DNA of 64,000 bases, taken from positions 4,278,001 through 4,342,000 of the forward strand of contig NC_063017.1 in NCBI RefSeq assembly GCF_020509005.1, read 5' to 3'. Position numbers and translations under genes: made by a program. Source of the DNA: Fulvia fulva. Lineage: Eukaryota > Ascomycota > Dothideomycetes > Mycosphaerellales > Mycosphaerellaceae. Below the pieces are notes generated by a model. That model was not told where the DNA came from. It saw nothing but the letters and a program-made list of their open reading frames with translations, and searched no databases. Each line of letters opens with the position of its first letter. Positions within the stretch are counted from its first letter, which is position 1. This document shows positions 1-11,216 of this stretch, one piece after another.

Positions 1-121
1 CCTCTGGTATATTCCCATCCTACGCCACACCAATGCTCCCACTTATGCATGCACACCTCCAATCATATACACAGCTGAATCGAACACTCTAACTTACAGC
101 TTTTCTTTATACACACCCTCC

Positions 122-1678
122 TTACCTCCCCCTCCTACCCTGCGCCCTCTCCTCATACTGCTTCGCCCTCCTCTTAAACGCCTCCCTCTCCTCCTTCTTC
201 CTCTGCTCTGGCGTCTTCGCCCTCACCTGCCTCGCCTCCGAGATCTTACCCTGCAATTGATCCTTCAACCCATCAAACATGCCCTTCTTCGGCGTCGCTG
301 GCATCCCGGGCTGAATCATCTCCTCTGAAGGTGCCGATGTCCCTGCTGGGTTTGGCGCCACCAACGTCGTATCGATCGTCTTACCCTGTCTGTGTATATT
401 CGGCGATTGGTAATTCGGCGCCATGTACGCAGCATTCCTCCCACCATTCGCACCAGCTGACGGCGCGGGTTCGTATCTCGTCGGTTGCAGCCCCTTCACC
501 CTATCTTCCAGCATCGCACTCAGAAATCCTCCACCACCCTCTCCTGGCTTCGGCACATAAATTGGTGCTAGTCCGAAGAGGTCTCTCACAGCTGCATTTT
601 GCAACACTCTCCCCTGAACAATCCCCAACGCACCAGACGCAGCGAACCACACACATACCGCACCTGGTTGCCATGCGGTGACCAAGCAGATGATTGCTGG
701 CATACCATAAAGCATGACCTTCTTCATGCCCTCTGGTAATTGCGTCTGTGCACCAGTTTCACCACCCAATCGTACAATCATGTGGACAGTCCCAGCCATG
801 ATGATGGGCATCAACAAATATCCATCCGTTATTGTCAAATCTTGCAACCACAAAAACCCTCCATCTTTGAAACCAGGCACTGGAAGTTCTGACGCCGCTC
901 TCATGATCTTGAATCCACAATACCCAATCACACCTTGCAATATAATTGGCAAGAACTGCTGTGTTATGCTGATGCCCGCTCTTTTCCTAATCTGACCGAG
1001 CTGCCTGTACGCCTGCATTACTTCCGCTGTGTTCCCCTCTTTCTGTGCTTTGGTCATGCGGTCTGTGATGGGTTTCGTGACGGAGGTGAGAGCGTTTTGT
1101 CGTGCCATGATGTCGCTGGACTTTAAGTATAATGGGAAGGTAACAACGCGAATGGCGACTGCTGTGGCTGCTATTGCTCCCCACCAGGGTAGACCACCCC
1201 AAATGTGCATGTGTTCGAGCACCCATTCGATCATCGAGGTTGGACCGTAGCCGTATTCCAAGCCGATCTGCTTCAAGTAGCCGATGCCTTCGGGGATGCT
1301 CGATATATCAATACCTTCTGCGGTTTTGGGGACGGTATTTAGTGTGATCGTATCCAGATCGGGAAAAGAAGACGTGGAGTTCTCTGGCAGAGGGGCGGTC
1401 GCTGGATCGACTGGAGTCTGTGTGGTAGATGCATGTCGTATCGCCGGGATCGAAATAATCGCCGTCGGTGTTGATCTCGTCCATGGCTGTGGTGTCTGTG
1501 CTAAGGAGCCTATTCGAGGTGATGTATTGCGGAGGAGAGGTCGGGGAGTGTAGGAGAGCTAGATGTTGTATTAGCGATGGCATCTTCACTTCGCAAGTCA
1601 TTGCATTACATTTCGACATTGCTGCCGTATCAGCGATGGCGCATTGCCTCGCACAAGACGTAGGCCTCTACTGGGCAT
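122..1678 (-). CDS. OXA1: OXA1-type mitochondrial inner-membrane insertase
   Basis: This is a YidC/Oxa1/Alb3-family protein that inserts proteins into the mitochondrial inner membrane. Two exons give 501 residues: exon 1 is 1610-1678 (23 codons, starting MPSRGLRLVRG) and exon 2 is 122-1558. They are joined in phase 0 across a 51-nt intron (GTAATG donor, GCTAATAC branch site, TAG acceptor). Residues 1 to about 100 are Arg/Ser/Thr-rich and look like a mitochondrial presequence. The conserved core begins near residue 110 (IPEGIGYLKQIGLEYG) and runs through GPTSMIEWVLEHMH and several hydrophobic segments. The C-terminal tail is strongly basic, as expected for the mitoribosome-binding tail of Oxa1. 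The start codon was chosen because its exon is the only one that supplies an AUG in frame with the presequence. Confidence 0.93.
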
Positions 1679-2073
1679 CGTGGTTGTGATGTGTGCATGA
1701 GGATGATCAGCGTGATAATTTCGAGATGCGCAGTCCCAGGAGTCGTTTCCGAATCCGCGTCACGCGAGACTCCGAGGTATCTCCTGAGATAGATCGATGC
1801 GGAAGAATCAAAGAATATGTGCGAGCAGTACGTTGGAAATGAATAGATGACGACGGAAATGTTCAAACCCGTCTTATGTCTACATGAAATGCCGCCCAGC
1901 TGCCTGAGTGGCATTGTAGAAGCGCTTGCTGCCGCCCAATGCTATGCACGACCATCTCCATGACCATGCCACCTCGAGATGACCTGTGACATGATCTTCC
2001 GCCTGTGTGTACACCTTCTAGTGGTCATGTTTTTCTCCGCAGCCTCTCTCGCATCATTGATATGTTCCACACA
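1679..2073. other. Intergenic region between OXA1 5' end and MIM1 3' end
   Basis: These 395 nt hold the presumed OXA1 promoter and the MIM1 3' untranslated region. I see no coding signal or repeat. Confidence 0.6.
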
Positions 2074-2557
2074 TTACTCCAACGAGGTGTAAGCATCCAC
2101 CTCCCGACCACTTCTCCGTCTTCGCTCCACTGGATCATCCTTGATCTCAATACCCGGCCCAATCTTGTGAGCCTGACTCCTATGTGTTGGAAAGATCTGT
2201 ACTAACCATTAGCACTTGCATGATCCAACACTGCCCTGCTCTACAACATCCTCGGCTGAGCGATCCACATCCATGAAGTATACATACCTTCGTGTTACTC
2301 CACCCTAACCTGAACGCCGCCTCATGTGCAAACAACTCTCCAAATCCCAACATCAATCCATTGACAAACGGTAATAGTAGGTTTATTGCTGCTCCTCTCA
2401 TCAAGCTCCATATCGTTGGCGGTTGGTATAGGATCATGGGACTGCTCGAGTCTGATGTTGGCTCATCTGATGAATCTTGATTCGAGTGATTCGCGTCGTA
2501 GTTTTCGCTGTCGGAAGGAAATGTCGTTTGTGATTCGGAGAGGTCGCGTGAAGACAT
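2074..2557 (-). CDS. MIM1: Mitochondrial outer-membrane insertase subunit Mim1/Tom13
   Basis: This small outer-membrane protein of the MIM complex inserts alpha-helical outer-membrane proteins and helps TOM assembly. Exons 2288-2557 and 2074-2196 join in phase 0 across a 91-nt intron (GTATGT donor, TACAG acceptor) to give 130 residues. The first 40 residues are acidic and Ser-rich. The hallmark segment follows at about residues 41-90: PMILYQPPTIWSLMRGAAIN, then a single Gly-rich membrane helix (LLLPFVNGLMLGFGELFAHE). After the junction the tail reads IFPTHRSQAHKIGPGIEIKD, which matches the family ending. It is divergent from SHP1 across 392 nt. A second mitochondrial insertase, OXA1, lies immediately downstream. 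Confidence 0.92.
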
Positions 2558-2949
2558 GGTTGGTATAGCCGGCTGTCAAGCCGTGGAGTGGATGTGGTCG
2601 TCGAAGTGGATGATCGGGATGATGGTGAATGGTCTCTCCAGTATCACAAGTCGCGCCGCTTCACTCGGTATTGCAGCAGTAAGTAGGTGAGTGTTGGTGA
2701 ATGGTTTGGTGATTATAGTCGGCAACGGAAAGACGGCCGTGGTGAACACAGCTCACATGCAACTTCATGTCTCGCATGCCTCTCCCGCAGTCGCCCGCCA
2801 AGCCAACTGACCTCATTGATGGTTTGCGATCCAACTTCCTTATCACACAAACACCCACCTCCACGACAGATCTCACCAGATCATTCTTAAGAACACCACC
2901 CAAATCTGACCACACCACCACCTCGCCATCAACTGGCTGACCACCCATC
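2558..2949. promoter_or_regulatory. Divergent promoter of MIM1 and SHP1
   Basis: This 392-nt stretch separates the two start codons. The part near SHP1 is C/A-rich with CCACC blocks, as is common in fungal 5' leaders. I found no specific operator. Confidence 0.5.
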
Positions 2950-4197
2950 ATGGCCGACAACCACGACGACTTGATCGCGCAATTCAGCTCCGTCACAGGC
3001 GCAAACCCGAGCATAGTATGTACCAATCAACATGTAACTTGACATCATGCTGACCATTCTTCCTGATAGGCTCAAAATGCGCTCGGTGCCGCCAACTGGA
3101 ATCTCGAACAAGCTATCACCCTCTACTACGCCGAGAACGAAGACCAACCCAACGCCTCCGACGAAGACATCCCCGAGGCACCTGCTGCTCAACCTACCCA
3201 GCCACAGCCCCTCAGCTCATCCTCGAGTAGCAAGCCAAAAGCTGCGACAAGTGGCAACTCCAAGATGAAGACTATTCGCGATCTGCAAGGTGGAGGCGAC
3301 AAGGGTGAAGACGAGGACAAGCCACAGGACATGTTCGCAGGCGGCGAGAAAAGTGGACTCGCTGTACAGAACCCAGGTGAAGGCGGACAACCCATCGACC
3401 ATTTCCGCAACATCATGCAACAGGCGCGTCAGAATAGGGAGCGACCACCTGGCGCTGACGGTGAGGAGGAGGAGACACCACGGTCGACGGCATTCTCCGG
3501 ACGAGCGCAGACACTGGGCGGTGATGATGCACCCAGTCAGGTCGTCGAAGATCCAAATGCTCCTCCACCATCCAGTTCTGACCGCCAGCGCCCACCACGT
3601 GTGAGCAGGACATTGCATCTATGGGCGGACGGTGTCAGCATCGATGACGGTCCTCTCCTTCGCTTCGACGACCCAGCCAACGAGCACATCATGCAGGAAA
3701 TCAACCAAGGTCGTGCACCGAAAGCACTGCTCGACGTTCAGCCAGATCAAGAAGTCGACCTCAACCTCGATCCACACAAGGGTGAGAACTACGTCCAGCC
3801 TAAGCCAAAGTACAAGCCATTTGGTGGACAAGGCAACAGACTAGGCGCACCAACACCAGGGCTTGCGACATCATCTGGCGCAGCATCCTCATTATCTTCC
3901 GCAGCGCCACCCGCTGCCGCCTCCCAGCCTGCGACACAGCAACCCGCCATCGACGAGTCGCAACCAACGATCCAGCTTCAAGTAAGATTAGGAGATGGCA
4001 CTCGTCTTGTCGCTCGCTTCAACACCACCCAAACCATTGGCGACGTCTACAGCTTCGTGGACAGGGCCGCATCACAGCCGAGATCCTACGCGCTCATGCA
4101 GACCTTCCCTTCAAAAGAGCTCAGCGACAAGTCACAGGTGCTTGGCGAGATGAGCGACTTTAAGCGTGGTGGCACCGTAGTGCAAAAGTGGACGTAA
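2950..4197 (+). CDS. SHP1: UBX-domain Cdc48 adaptor, p47/Shp1 family
   Basis: This is a Cdc48/p97 cofactor for ubiquitin-dependent segregation, membrane fusion and PP1 regulation. Exon 1 (2950-3015, 22 codons) and exon 2 (3070-4197) join in phase 0 across a 54-nt intron (GTATGT donor, GATAG acceptor), giving 397 residues. A UBA-like domain occupies about residues 1-45 (HDDLIAQFSSVTGANPSIAQ, then NWNLEQAITLYY). A low-complexity linker follows. The SEP domain is at about 200-265 (RTLHLWADGVSIDDGPLRF-like, with LLDVQPDQEVDLNL). The UBX domain is at about 318-395 (QLQVRLGDGTRLVARFN) and ends GGTVVQKWT. Domain order and length fit p47/Shp1 throughout. Confidence 0.95.
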
Positions 4198-4490
4198 AGA
4201 TATTGGACTTCCGGATTCGATTATAGAGGGGGGAGGGAGGCATGATGGCATGATTACGGACGTAAAGGCGCAACGAGCATATGAAAGCAGGACCGGCGGA
4301 CTCATTGGTTGGTTCTGAAAAAGGGCATGATACCAAGGCATCACTTTTAAAAGGTCGTCAAAATCGGGAAATGACGACCGTTGTGGATTGAGAAAAAGGG
4401 ACTACGTAGACGACGTGCTACATTATAGAGATTGTAGCGAATCACAACATTTGCTAATCAAAGATTCTCGTATCAACTTTGTTACTTCTC

Positions 4491-7415
4491 TCACTGAAAG
4501 GGCTGCTTCTCCAGTTTCTTAGCAAGACCACCTCCCCAAACACCCTTCTTCTTCGTTGTGCCTTGCGACTTGGATGGCGGTGGACCAGAATTCTGCTTTT
4601 TGTTGGCGTTGGCAGCGGCAGCGGGTGCATCGGCGCTCTTACGCTTCCTTCCAGTCGTCTCCTGGTTCGAACGGGTTTCTGGTGGAGGACTCTTCCCCTC
4701 CCCCTTCGAACTAGCAGGCTTCGTACCCATCGCCTTAGGACCGAAAGTACCAGCCAGTGCGCCGCCAATGTTGTCCGCCTTGATTGTATTATCCTTGCGA
4801 CGTGGTGATCTAGGCTCGCCAGGACGGATGCGTTGGACCAGGTCCCCGTTGACGGGGTATCGGATCATGTCGCCTTGCTCGGCGAGGGCTGTGAGGCAAG
4901 TTTTACTTTCGTCTTCGTCGTAGACTGGGGCTGCTTCACTTCCAGCGACAGTTTGTCGCCTTAGATGGGCGTTGATGCGGACGAGGACTCGGGCGTCTTT
5001 CACGCCGGTGTTGTAGTATTTGTCAGCATGCTCTAGATGGTCCATGATCTTGGCGAGGGCGCCGCGATACGTTGCCAGGCGGCCGACGGAGAGCTGGGTT
5101 TGAGGTTGAGTTGAGGCTGGCGGTGAGTTGCGGCGACCTTGACTTTGACTGGATGATTCGCCTTTTCTGGACTGCGGCGGTAACTTCCCCTTGCTGATCT
5201 GTGAGTCGCAGGGGCATTCGCTACCCAGGCACTGTTCAGGCAGGTCTCTGTGTTGACGGACGCGACCATGATCGCCGCGTACTGGATACTCCACTAGGTC
5301 GTTGGCACCTGATAGAGCTGTCAGGATCGTTTGCGCTTCGTCTCCAGTGAAGTTCACATGTGTGGAAGAGGCGCGATCTGGTCGCCAGCGAAGATTCCAG
5401 TTCACGGCTGCGGCGACTACATTCAACGTGACTCCATTCGTGAACCTTGACTGGTGTACGAGCTCAGACAGGCCATCTCGAAACAAGGCCTGCCTCTCCG
5501 GAGTGATAGAAGTTGTTGCAGACTTGGCAGACTGTTTCTCACCAGATGGAGATGTCTTGTCAGGCGTCTCCCCACGCTTTCCAGCATTGATCAAGCCTCT
5601 GGCGGCCTGCGTACCCGGTGACAGCGGTCTCGTCTTACCGACACGCAGCGGTCTCGTGGTCTTCGGCCCGATGGAAGAGAAATGTCCCTTGTAGTAGACA
5701 CGGTCGGACCAGTGCAGGACGAGGTATCCCTTGGTTGGGGGAAAGTCTTGATCTGGGCCTTGATCTCTCACATATGCTTGTGGACGGCTGGAGGCCTCGA
5801 CAACGAGCAAAAGCTGGTAGCCCAGCATAGAAATGCCTCTGAACGCCTCCTCCCCGGTGAAGTTCCGGCCTCCAGACCTGGCGTCAAACCGACTGTCTTT
5901 ATACGGTTCCAGAAACTCATCTCTCACATCTTTGGGCAAGCCTCTGACCATGGTTCGCTGGCACTCGGCCATGTCAGGGATGTCGTCTCCAGGATGCTGG
6001 GCCTCAATCGATGCTCTGATTGCATAACATAAGCATTGCAGGTCCTCGCCCTCTGTGATTTCTGGCCCGAAGCCTTGTGATTCACATGCAAGTATACCGT
6101 CCTCACTGATGAAGTCAACTTCAACTTCCAGTTTCCGACCAGTACGACGTGGTCGTCTAGGTCTCGACGGCGGCTGACCAGGACCAGTCTCCCGCGGTGG
6201 CGAAGTCTTCCTACCCTTCCCTTTCCCAGCTTCAGGATCAGCATCGCCACCAGTCTGTGTAGCATTGCCGAAACCGAGCTTCTCTGTCCCATCAATTCGA
6301 AGGTCATCAATTGGCTTTCTCTTCTTCTTGGGGCTGGGCTCCTTTGGCGGAGTCGCGTTTCGTTTGGGAGGAGATCCCGGCGGCGTGGTCGACTCGAGCG
6401 AAGTCTTGGGAGGAGGTTGCTGAGGCGTGTTTGACTTGGGCGGCGTCTGCGGTACATTCGACCACCCACCTGGTGTCGAAGGTCCCTGCTGTGGAGATGC
6501 AGCCTTCGAGCCCGATCTTGGCGAGGTTGGACCTTGACCTGGTGGGGATGATGGACGACCGCGATTGTTGTTATCACCTGTAGGTTGTTTCGGTGGAGAC
6601 GGAGTTTGCTGGCTGTTCTGCTGGGCTTTCTTCGCAAGCTCAAGCAATTCCTGCCTTTGCTTTCGCAGCTGCTCGACACGAGAGTCTCCCCCAACGTTAA
6701 CAGTCCTTGGTGAGCGGTGACCAGGCTGTGCAGATCGCCGCCCGTTCCTCCTTGCTTCATCTTTCCAAACCCGGTAGAACTCATAATCCTCCCTTTCGAT
6801 CGTGACTGGAGGTGCCGGTGGGAATTCCGCCGTTCCCTCTGTATGCCACGCGTTCCGTTGATTCCGGAAGATGCCATATCTTCGACGCTTGGAGAAATCA
6901 CGATCGTGTCGCTCTTCCTCCCGACGTCGTTTCATGGTGGCCTCATGCGCCTTCAACGCTTGGTCATGTCTTTCAAAGTAGTGTGCCGAAAGAGGGGGCA
7001 ACTCATCATCCTCTTCGTCCAGACGTTGAGTGGTCACCGGTGGAGGCGGAGGTGGAGGTGGAGTCCTGGAGCCTCGATTGTTTCCTGGTGAAACTGGATT
7101 GCCCTGTCGTTGACCATTTCGGGAGAGAAAACCACTTGCAACTCCGCCTGAGTGTACTTCTCGTCGTTTTCCGCCACCCGTCGTCGCCATATTGGTACCA
7201 TTGGAGACATTGCCAGCTCGGAACTCCTGCAAATGCTCTTCATCGAGCATGTCTTCATCGCCAGACTGAGCTTCCTGATTATCATTGTCTTCAGACTGTG
7301 ATCCATGACCCTCACTCTGAGCCGGCGATGCAGTATAAGGCCAATCATCGTCAAAGCCCTGCCATTCGAGCACCCGGTCGCGGGCCCATTCGAAAAGATT
7401 TCCGAGATACTCCAT
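4491..7415 (-). CDS. Large disordered protein with OTU-like core and duplicated C-terminal module
   Basis: I do not recognise this 974-residue single-exon protein. Residues 1-430 are low-complexity (Pro/Ser/Gln/Lys-rich, with a run of eight Pro near residue 118 and basic clusters such as PKKKRK). A compact region at about 430-600 has Cys461 and Cys463 in LQCLCYAIRASIE and a later His578 in YYKGHFSSIG. The Cys-helix followed by a late aromatic-Gly-His is reminiscent of OTU-type cysteine proteases, although the usual Asp-Gly-Asn-Cys box is not intact. Two related modules follow at about 644-724 and 784-866, ending EYPVRGDHGRVRQ and RYPVNGDLVQRIR. Their helical ends suggest a duplicated small domain. 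The tail is Lys-rich. The start follows an in-frame non-coding leader and the acidic N-terminus looks natural. Existence of the gene is well supported; the OTU link is only inferred. Confidence 0.8.
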   Translation of the reverse strand: MEYLGNLFEWARDRVLEWQGFDDDWPYTASPAQSEGHGSQSEDNDNQEAQSGDEDMLDEEHLQEFRAGNVSNGTNMATTGGGKRREVHSGGVASGFLSRNGQRQGNPVSPGNNRGSRTPPPPPPPPVTTQRLDEEDDELPPLSAHYFERHDQALKAHEATMKRRREEERHDRDFSKRRRYGIFRNQRNAWHTEGTAEFPPAPPVTIEREDYEFYRVWKDEARRNGRRSAQPGHRSPRTVNVGGDSRVEQLRKQRQELLELAKKAQQNSQQTPSPPKQPTGDNNNRGRPSSPPGQGPTSPRSGSKAASPQQGPSTPGGWSNVPQTPPKSNTPQQPPPKTSLESTTPPGSPPKRNATPPKEPSPKKKRKPIDDLRIDGTEKLGFGNATQTGGDADPEAGKGKGRKTSPPRETGPGQPPSRPRRPRRTGRKLEVEVDFISEDGILACESQGFGPEITEGEDLQCLCYAIRASIEAQHPGDDIPDMAECQRTMVRGLPKDVRDEFLEPYKDSRFDARSGGRNFTGEEAFRGISMLGYQLLLVVEASSRPQAYVRDQGPDQDFPPTKGYLVLHWSDRVYYKGHFSSIGPKTTRPLRVGKTRPLSPGTQAARGLINAGKRGETPDKTSPSGEKQSAKSATTSITPERQALFRDGLSELVHQSRFTNGVTLNVVAAAVNWNLRWRPDRASSTHVNFTGDEAQTILTALSGANDLVEYPVRGDHGRVRQHRDLPEQCLGSECPCDSQISKGKLPPQSRKGESSSQSQGRRNSPPASTQPQTQLSVGRLATYRGALAKIMDHLEHADKYYNTGVKDARVLVRINAHLRRQTVAGSEAAPVYDEDESKTCLTALAEQGDMIRYPVNGDLVQRIRPGEPRSPRRKDNTIKADNIGGALAGTFGPKAMGTKPASSKGEGKSPPPETRSNQETTGRKRKSADAPAAAANANKKQNSGPPPSKSQGTTKKKGVWGGGLAKKLEKQPFQ

Positions 7416-8264
7416 GGCGCCGCTCTAATCGCTCACTGTAAAGTGCGAAAAATGAGTATGTCTTGGTTTGCGTTGCGTTTCGCGCATTGCAGCGAAGCCG
7501 AATTGTCTTGATGCGCCAGCACAACAAAGGATGCCTTTGTACTGATGGCATACCTTTTCCGGCTTGCATTGCTGAACTTCATTGTTTGGCACAAGTGGGG
7601 TTTTCCTCATGTTCGTTGACATCGCCGGATGCGGTCGTGAAGACTTCAACTTTGTATGGTGTGCCAATTGGGTGTGTTCACAGCACAGACGCAGTGTTTT
7701 GGCTTCGTGGGTACTGTAGCTCAACGAGGCGATCGGTCGAGTATGTCGCTTTCGAAAGGCATGTTGTACTTCGAACCCTCGAAAACGTATTCGAAGTACA
7801 TGTTCATACTTTTCAGCAATGCTTGCATGAGCGAAAGCTGAGATAGTGGTGTTTGCAAGACAATGGAGTGCAGCGTTGCGCCAAGCCTCCCGCCCTCCTC
7901 ACATTACCATCTTTGACCACCTGAAAGGTGACCAATACCAGACAACATCTGAATTGTATGCTCGCTGATAGGGCTACGACCAATAACAATCACTACTGTT
8001 ACACTAGCTCAAGCGTGCCATGTCCACAGCGAAAAAAGGTCTCGAGTTTCGCCACCCACAGCGGTGCAGATCGCACCTGTCGAATGCTTGCCCGTAGGAG
8101 TCTGTTCACTCTCGCTCAACCGTCATATAGACCACTATACGTCTTGTCTCGACTTTCCTACTCCACCAACGCCATGCGAATAAGCGATGCTGGTTGCTAG
8201 AAAGCATGCTGATAAATCTCAATACGACACATCTCCATCTTCCTGCTCCTTGCGATGGCCACGC
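7416..8264. other. Intergenic stretch of about 850 nt
   Basis: This stretch holds the presumed promoter of the gene ending at 4491 and the 3' flank of KNR4. Reading frames here are short and lack codon bias. I see no RNA gene or repeat. Confidence 0.5.
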
Positions 8265-10034
8265 TCAAATCTTCACGTCTTTCATCTCTTCCTCAACATT
8301 TGGCAGACCGGCGTCGTGGGCGGGAGACAGTGGTGAAGTCTCCTCATCACTGCTGCTCATAACCATGCTTCCAAGTCTGCTCTTCGGGAAGGGTTGGCTT
8401 CCACGTCGCTCCTCCCTTGTCTCGTCCGGTGAGGCCCTTGGGGTGTCAACGGCGACAAGCTTTGAGGGAGGCGCATTCTCGTCGTTCTTCGGTTTCGCTG
8501 AAGTGGGTGGTGTGTCAATACCAGATATCAGCTTTCCATTCGCAGGCTGCACACTCGTGTCCACTGTCAACGGCTGAGCCTGCGTGTGCACTGGCGAGCT
8601 TTCCTCCGTCACCCTCGCCAGAGGACTGCCAAATTGACCTCTCGGACTTGACGTTCCATGCGCTGGCTGTTTGCCGTTTGACAATCGTTGAGGCGATCGT
8701 CCTCGGTCCTCTTTCGTTGGCGAGCCGTAAGGTGAGAATCCATTCACGCCAGGTGAGACATTGCTGTTGATCCGTAGAGGCTTCTTCTTGGGCGCTCTCC
8801 TGCCATACTTTTGGTCTGATCGCCAGCGCAGAATATCAATGTATGCAGGCTCCACTCCTTGTTTCGGGAACTCTCTCAACTTCAGCTCTTTCGTATCTTC
8901 ATCGATGAACCACTTGTCGGTGTGCATGTCGTCCGCAAGTGTCGCCAGAAACGCCGACCATGACCGCGAGATGACATACTTGCAGTCATAGTCACGACCG
9001 AACAAGATGATCTGGCCCCACTTTCCAGTCGGACCGGGTGCAAGATCCACTGCAATGTTGTTGCCTCCCCAATCTCTTGCCAGCGGGATCCACGCTGGAT
9101 GCGCGTACACCTTTTGAATGGCGTTCGGAGGTTGTGAATCCTGCTTCTCTTCGAGTTCTGAACGCCATTGTGGACTCGCGGAGGAAGAGGCTTGTGCGAC
9201 TGGTACTGCAGATGCTGACGATCCTGCAAAAGCCTTCAGCGGTGCTTGAGGGATCTCGTATTTGGCCGCATCGTTGAAGTAGGCCTCGTTCACTGTTCGC
9301 CAATTCTGCCACTCTTGCATGATCTCTTCACAATCCAGTAACATGCAGCCGAATACCACGCCTGTAGGCAATCCTCCTCGTTCTTGGCCGTCATGAATCT
9401 GAAGCGACTCGCGCACCTCTTGCGGCAGCGTACAGTCGAGCTCGTGCTCCAGCTCGTTGACGTCGTTTACCGTCGCACCGAATCCAATGTTCTCGAACAG
9501 CTCTTCGTAGTTGTCTTCCAACCATCGATCGATACGCTTCCAGGAGTGGCTGACGGGTGGTGGAGGCGGGAGACCATCGGCAAAGCTCTGCATCTGTATC
9601 TCACCCTGCCCCATGCCCTCCATTGTGCTGTCCATACCCGACGTCTGACGTTGTAGACTCCGACGAACTTGCGGTGAGTATGGAGGACTTGAGGTTCCGG
9701 CCGTGTTGTGGCTGACGAAGCCATTGCCGGCTTCGAGGTCGAGGTCTGCGCGAGATTCGAGTGCGCTTGTGTTTGACGAGGTGATGGAGTTCTTCTTGGA
9801 CTGCGAGACGGGGATCTTGCCGTTGCGATAGGGCGCATCGGGTCCGGCATGGCGATCGTCAGACGTCATGGTGTGCCAGAAGGAGCGCCATGATGAGGCC
9901 AACCTGTAGCCGCGGCAGTGTTAGCAATGCCTCGTATCTCCAACATGCCACCTCTTGGCACGTTCCGACACGTGGGAAGCGATGGGGCATATGGTGAAGT
10001 CTTGAAGTGTCGTATGGACGTACGTGTTTGCCAT
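8265..10034 (-). CDS. KNR4: Cell-wall integrity regulator, Knr4/Smi1 family
   Basis: Knr4/Smi1 proteins coordinate the Slt2 cell-wall-integrity MAP kinase pathway and glucan synthesis. A micro-exon of 11 nt (10024-10034, encoding MANT in part) joins exon 2 (8265-9903) across a 120-nt intron with GTACGT donor, GCTAAC branch and CTACAG acceptor, giving 549 residues that begin MANTLASSWRSFWHTMTSDD. Without the micro-exon there is no AUG before a strongly conserved N-terminus. The SMI1/KNR4 globular domain covers about residues 120-355 (HSWKRIDRWLEDNYEELFEN, DGQERGGLPTGVVFG, GQIILFGRDYDCKYV, DILRWR). Both flanks are disordered and the C-terminal third is Ser/Pro-rich. Confidence 0.93.
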
Positions 10035-11216
10035 GCTCGGAGGGGTTCAAGGCGCGAACGCCGGGCGGTAGGGACAGTGGTGGTGGTGCGCGTCGGCCTC
10101 GAAGAATGCTGGGCGGAGAGGGATGGGTATTCGCGCGCTGTGGGTGGAGAAGAAGGGTGTCGATAAGTCAACGGCGGAGGTGTCTCCCAGAACCACAGTG
10201 TGCTGTGTGCACGTCACAAGTCTCCTTTCAATGTGACCAGGGCTGTTGCCTTTAGCGAGCCCCCCTGGAGGCGATAGAATGAGATATGCCGACGTTTGTT
10301 CCACTCCGGACAGCACCCGCGTGCTCGAGTGTCGTTGCAGGTATGCGAATTGGCGATTGAGAAGACTGGAGCTGTACAGACGCGCGTAATGTTGTTGTCT
10401 AGCGTGAAGGAGTAAATAGAACGAGGGGAGCTCCCGCCAAAACCGAGCGGCAGGCTTGACGCAGGGCACGACTTGGTTACATGTAACAACAGTACATGTA
10501 CTGTGTACACACCACACAGGTTGGCAGCAACCAACCACACCACTGCATTTGCCACTATCGTCCAATTGCTTCACCTATATGTCGTCTATCGATATCCATG
10601 GCAAATGGCAAACATCCTTGTAGCACATGCTTGCTGCTGGTGACAAGTGTTCTGGCTTCAATGTAATGTCTCCTGCACCTCTGTCCTCTCACAACTGTCA
10701 ACCACACCGTCGTTCCTGTATGACGCTGCCGAGCACGCCAATTGGTTACACAACATCAAGCTCTGCATCGTTCGGCTCATGTCGAATGTGATATGAACGT
10801 CGCTGGATGGGCCAAGACTCGACGACCATGTACTCCAACTTCATCGATTTTCGAGCGTCGACGCATTGGTGGCTGGTGTGAGGAAGTATTGTGTCGAGGC
10901 CAGGAGCAGATATGTCCGGAGGAGATTTGAAGGCGACCTTCATGAGCTGCCGATAACATGCAAGCCATCGAATCTCCAGTCTGACGAAGCAGAACACGGC
11001 GCATGAATCTGTCTGTTCTGTCTCAGGCAGACGAGGATGGCAACCTACAATCACACATCCAGGCCAGAGCTTGAGTTTAATCCGCAGCAACAACCCAATG
11101 CCAAAAGTCGCAGGCGTCCTCAGCAGTCGATCTAATATCAGAGCCACATCCCACATCCCTCGAATCGCGGCTACGGATCGAGAGCCGCTGGTCAACAGGT
11201 TCCCGGTAAAGACACA
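10035..11216. promoter_or_regulatory. Long divergent intergenic region between KNR4 and the DUF3237 gene
   Basis: These 1.18 kb lie between two divergent start codons. Coding potential is not convincing on either strand. The region contains the paired palindromes at 10476-10502. Confidence 0.45.
10476..10502. promoter_or_regulatory. Two adjacent 12-bp perfect palindromes sharing TACATGTA
   Basis: GTTACATGTAAC (10476-10487) and AGTACATGTACT (10491-10502) are each perfect palindromes. They share the eight-base core TACATGTA and have centres 15 bp apart. Such paired dyads are typical of homodimeric transcription-factor sites. They lie about 440 bp upstream of the KNR4 start and 715 bp upstream of the DUF3237 start. 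No factor is assigned. Confidence 0.4.
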
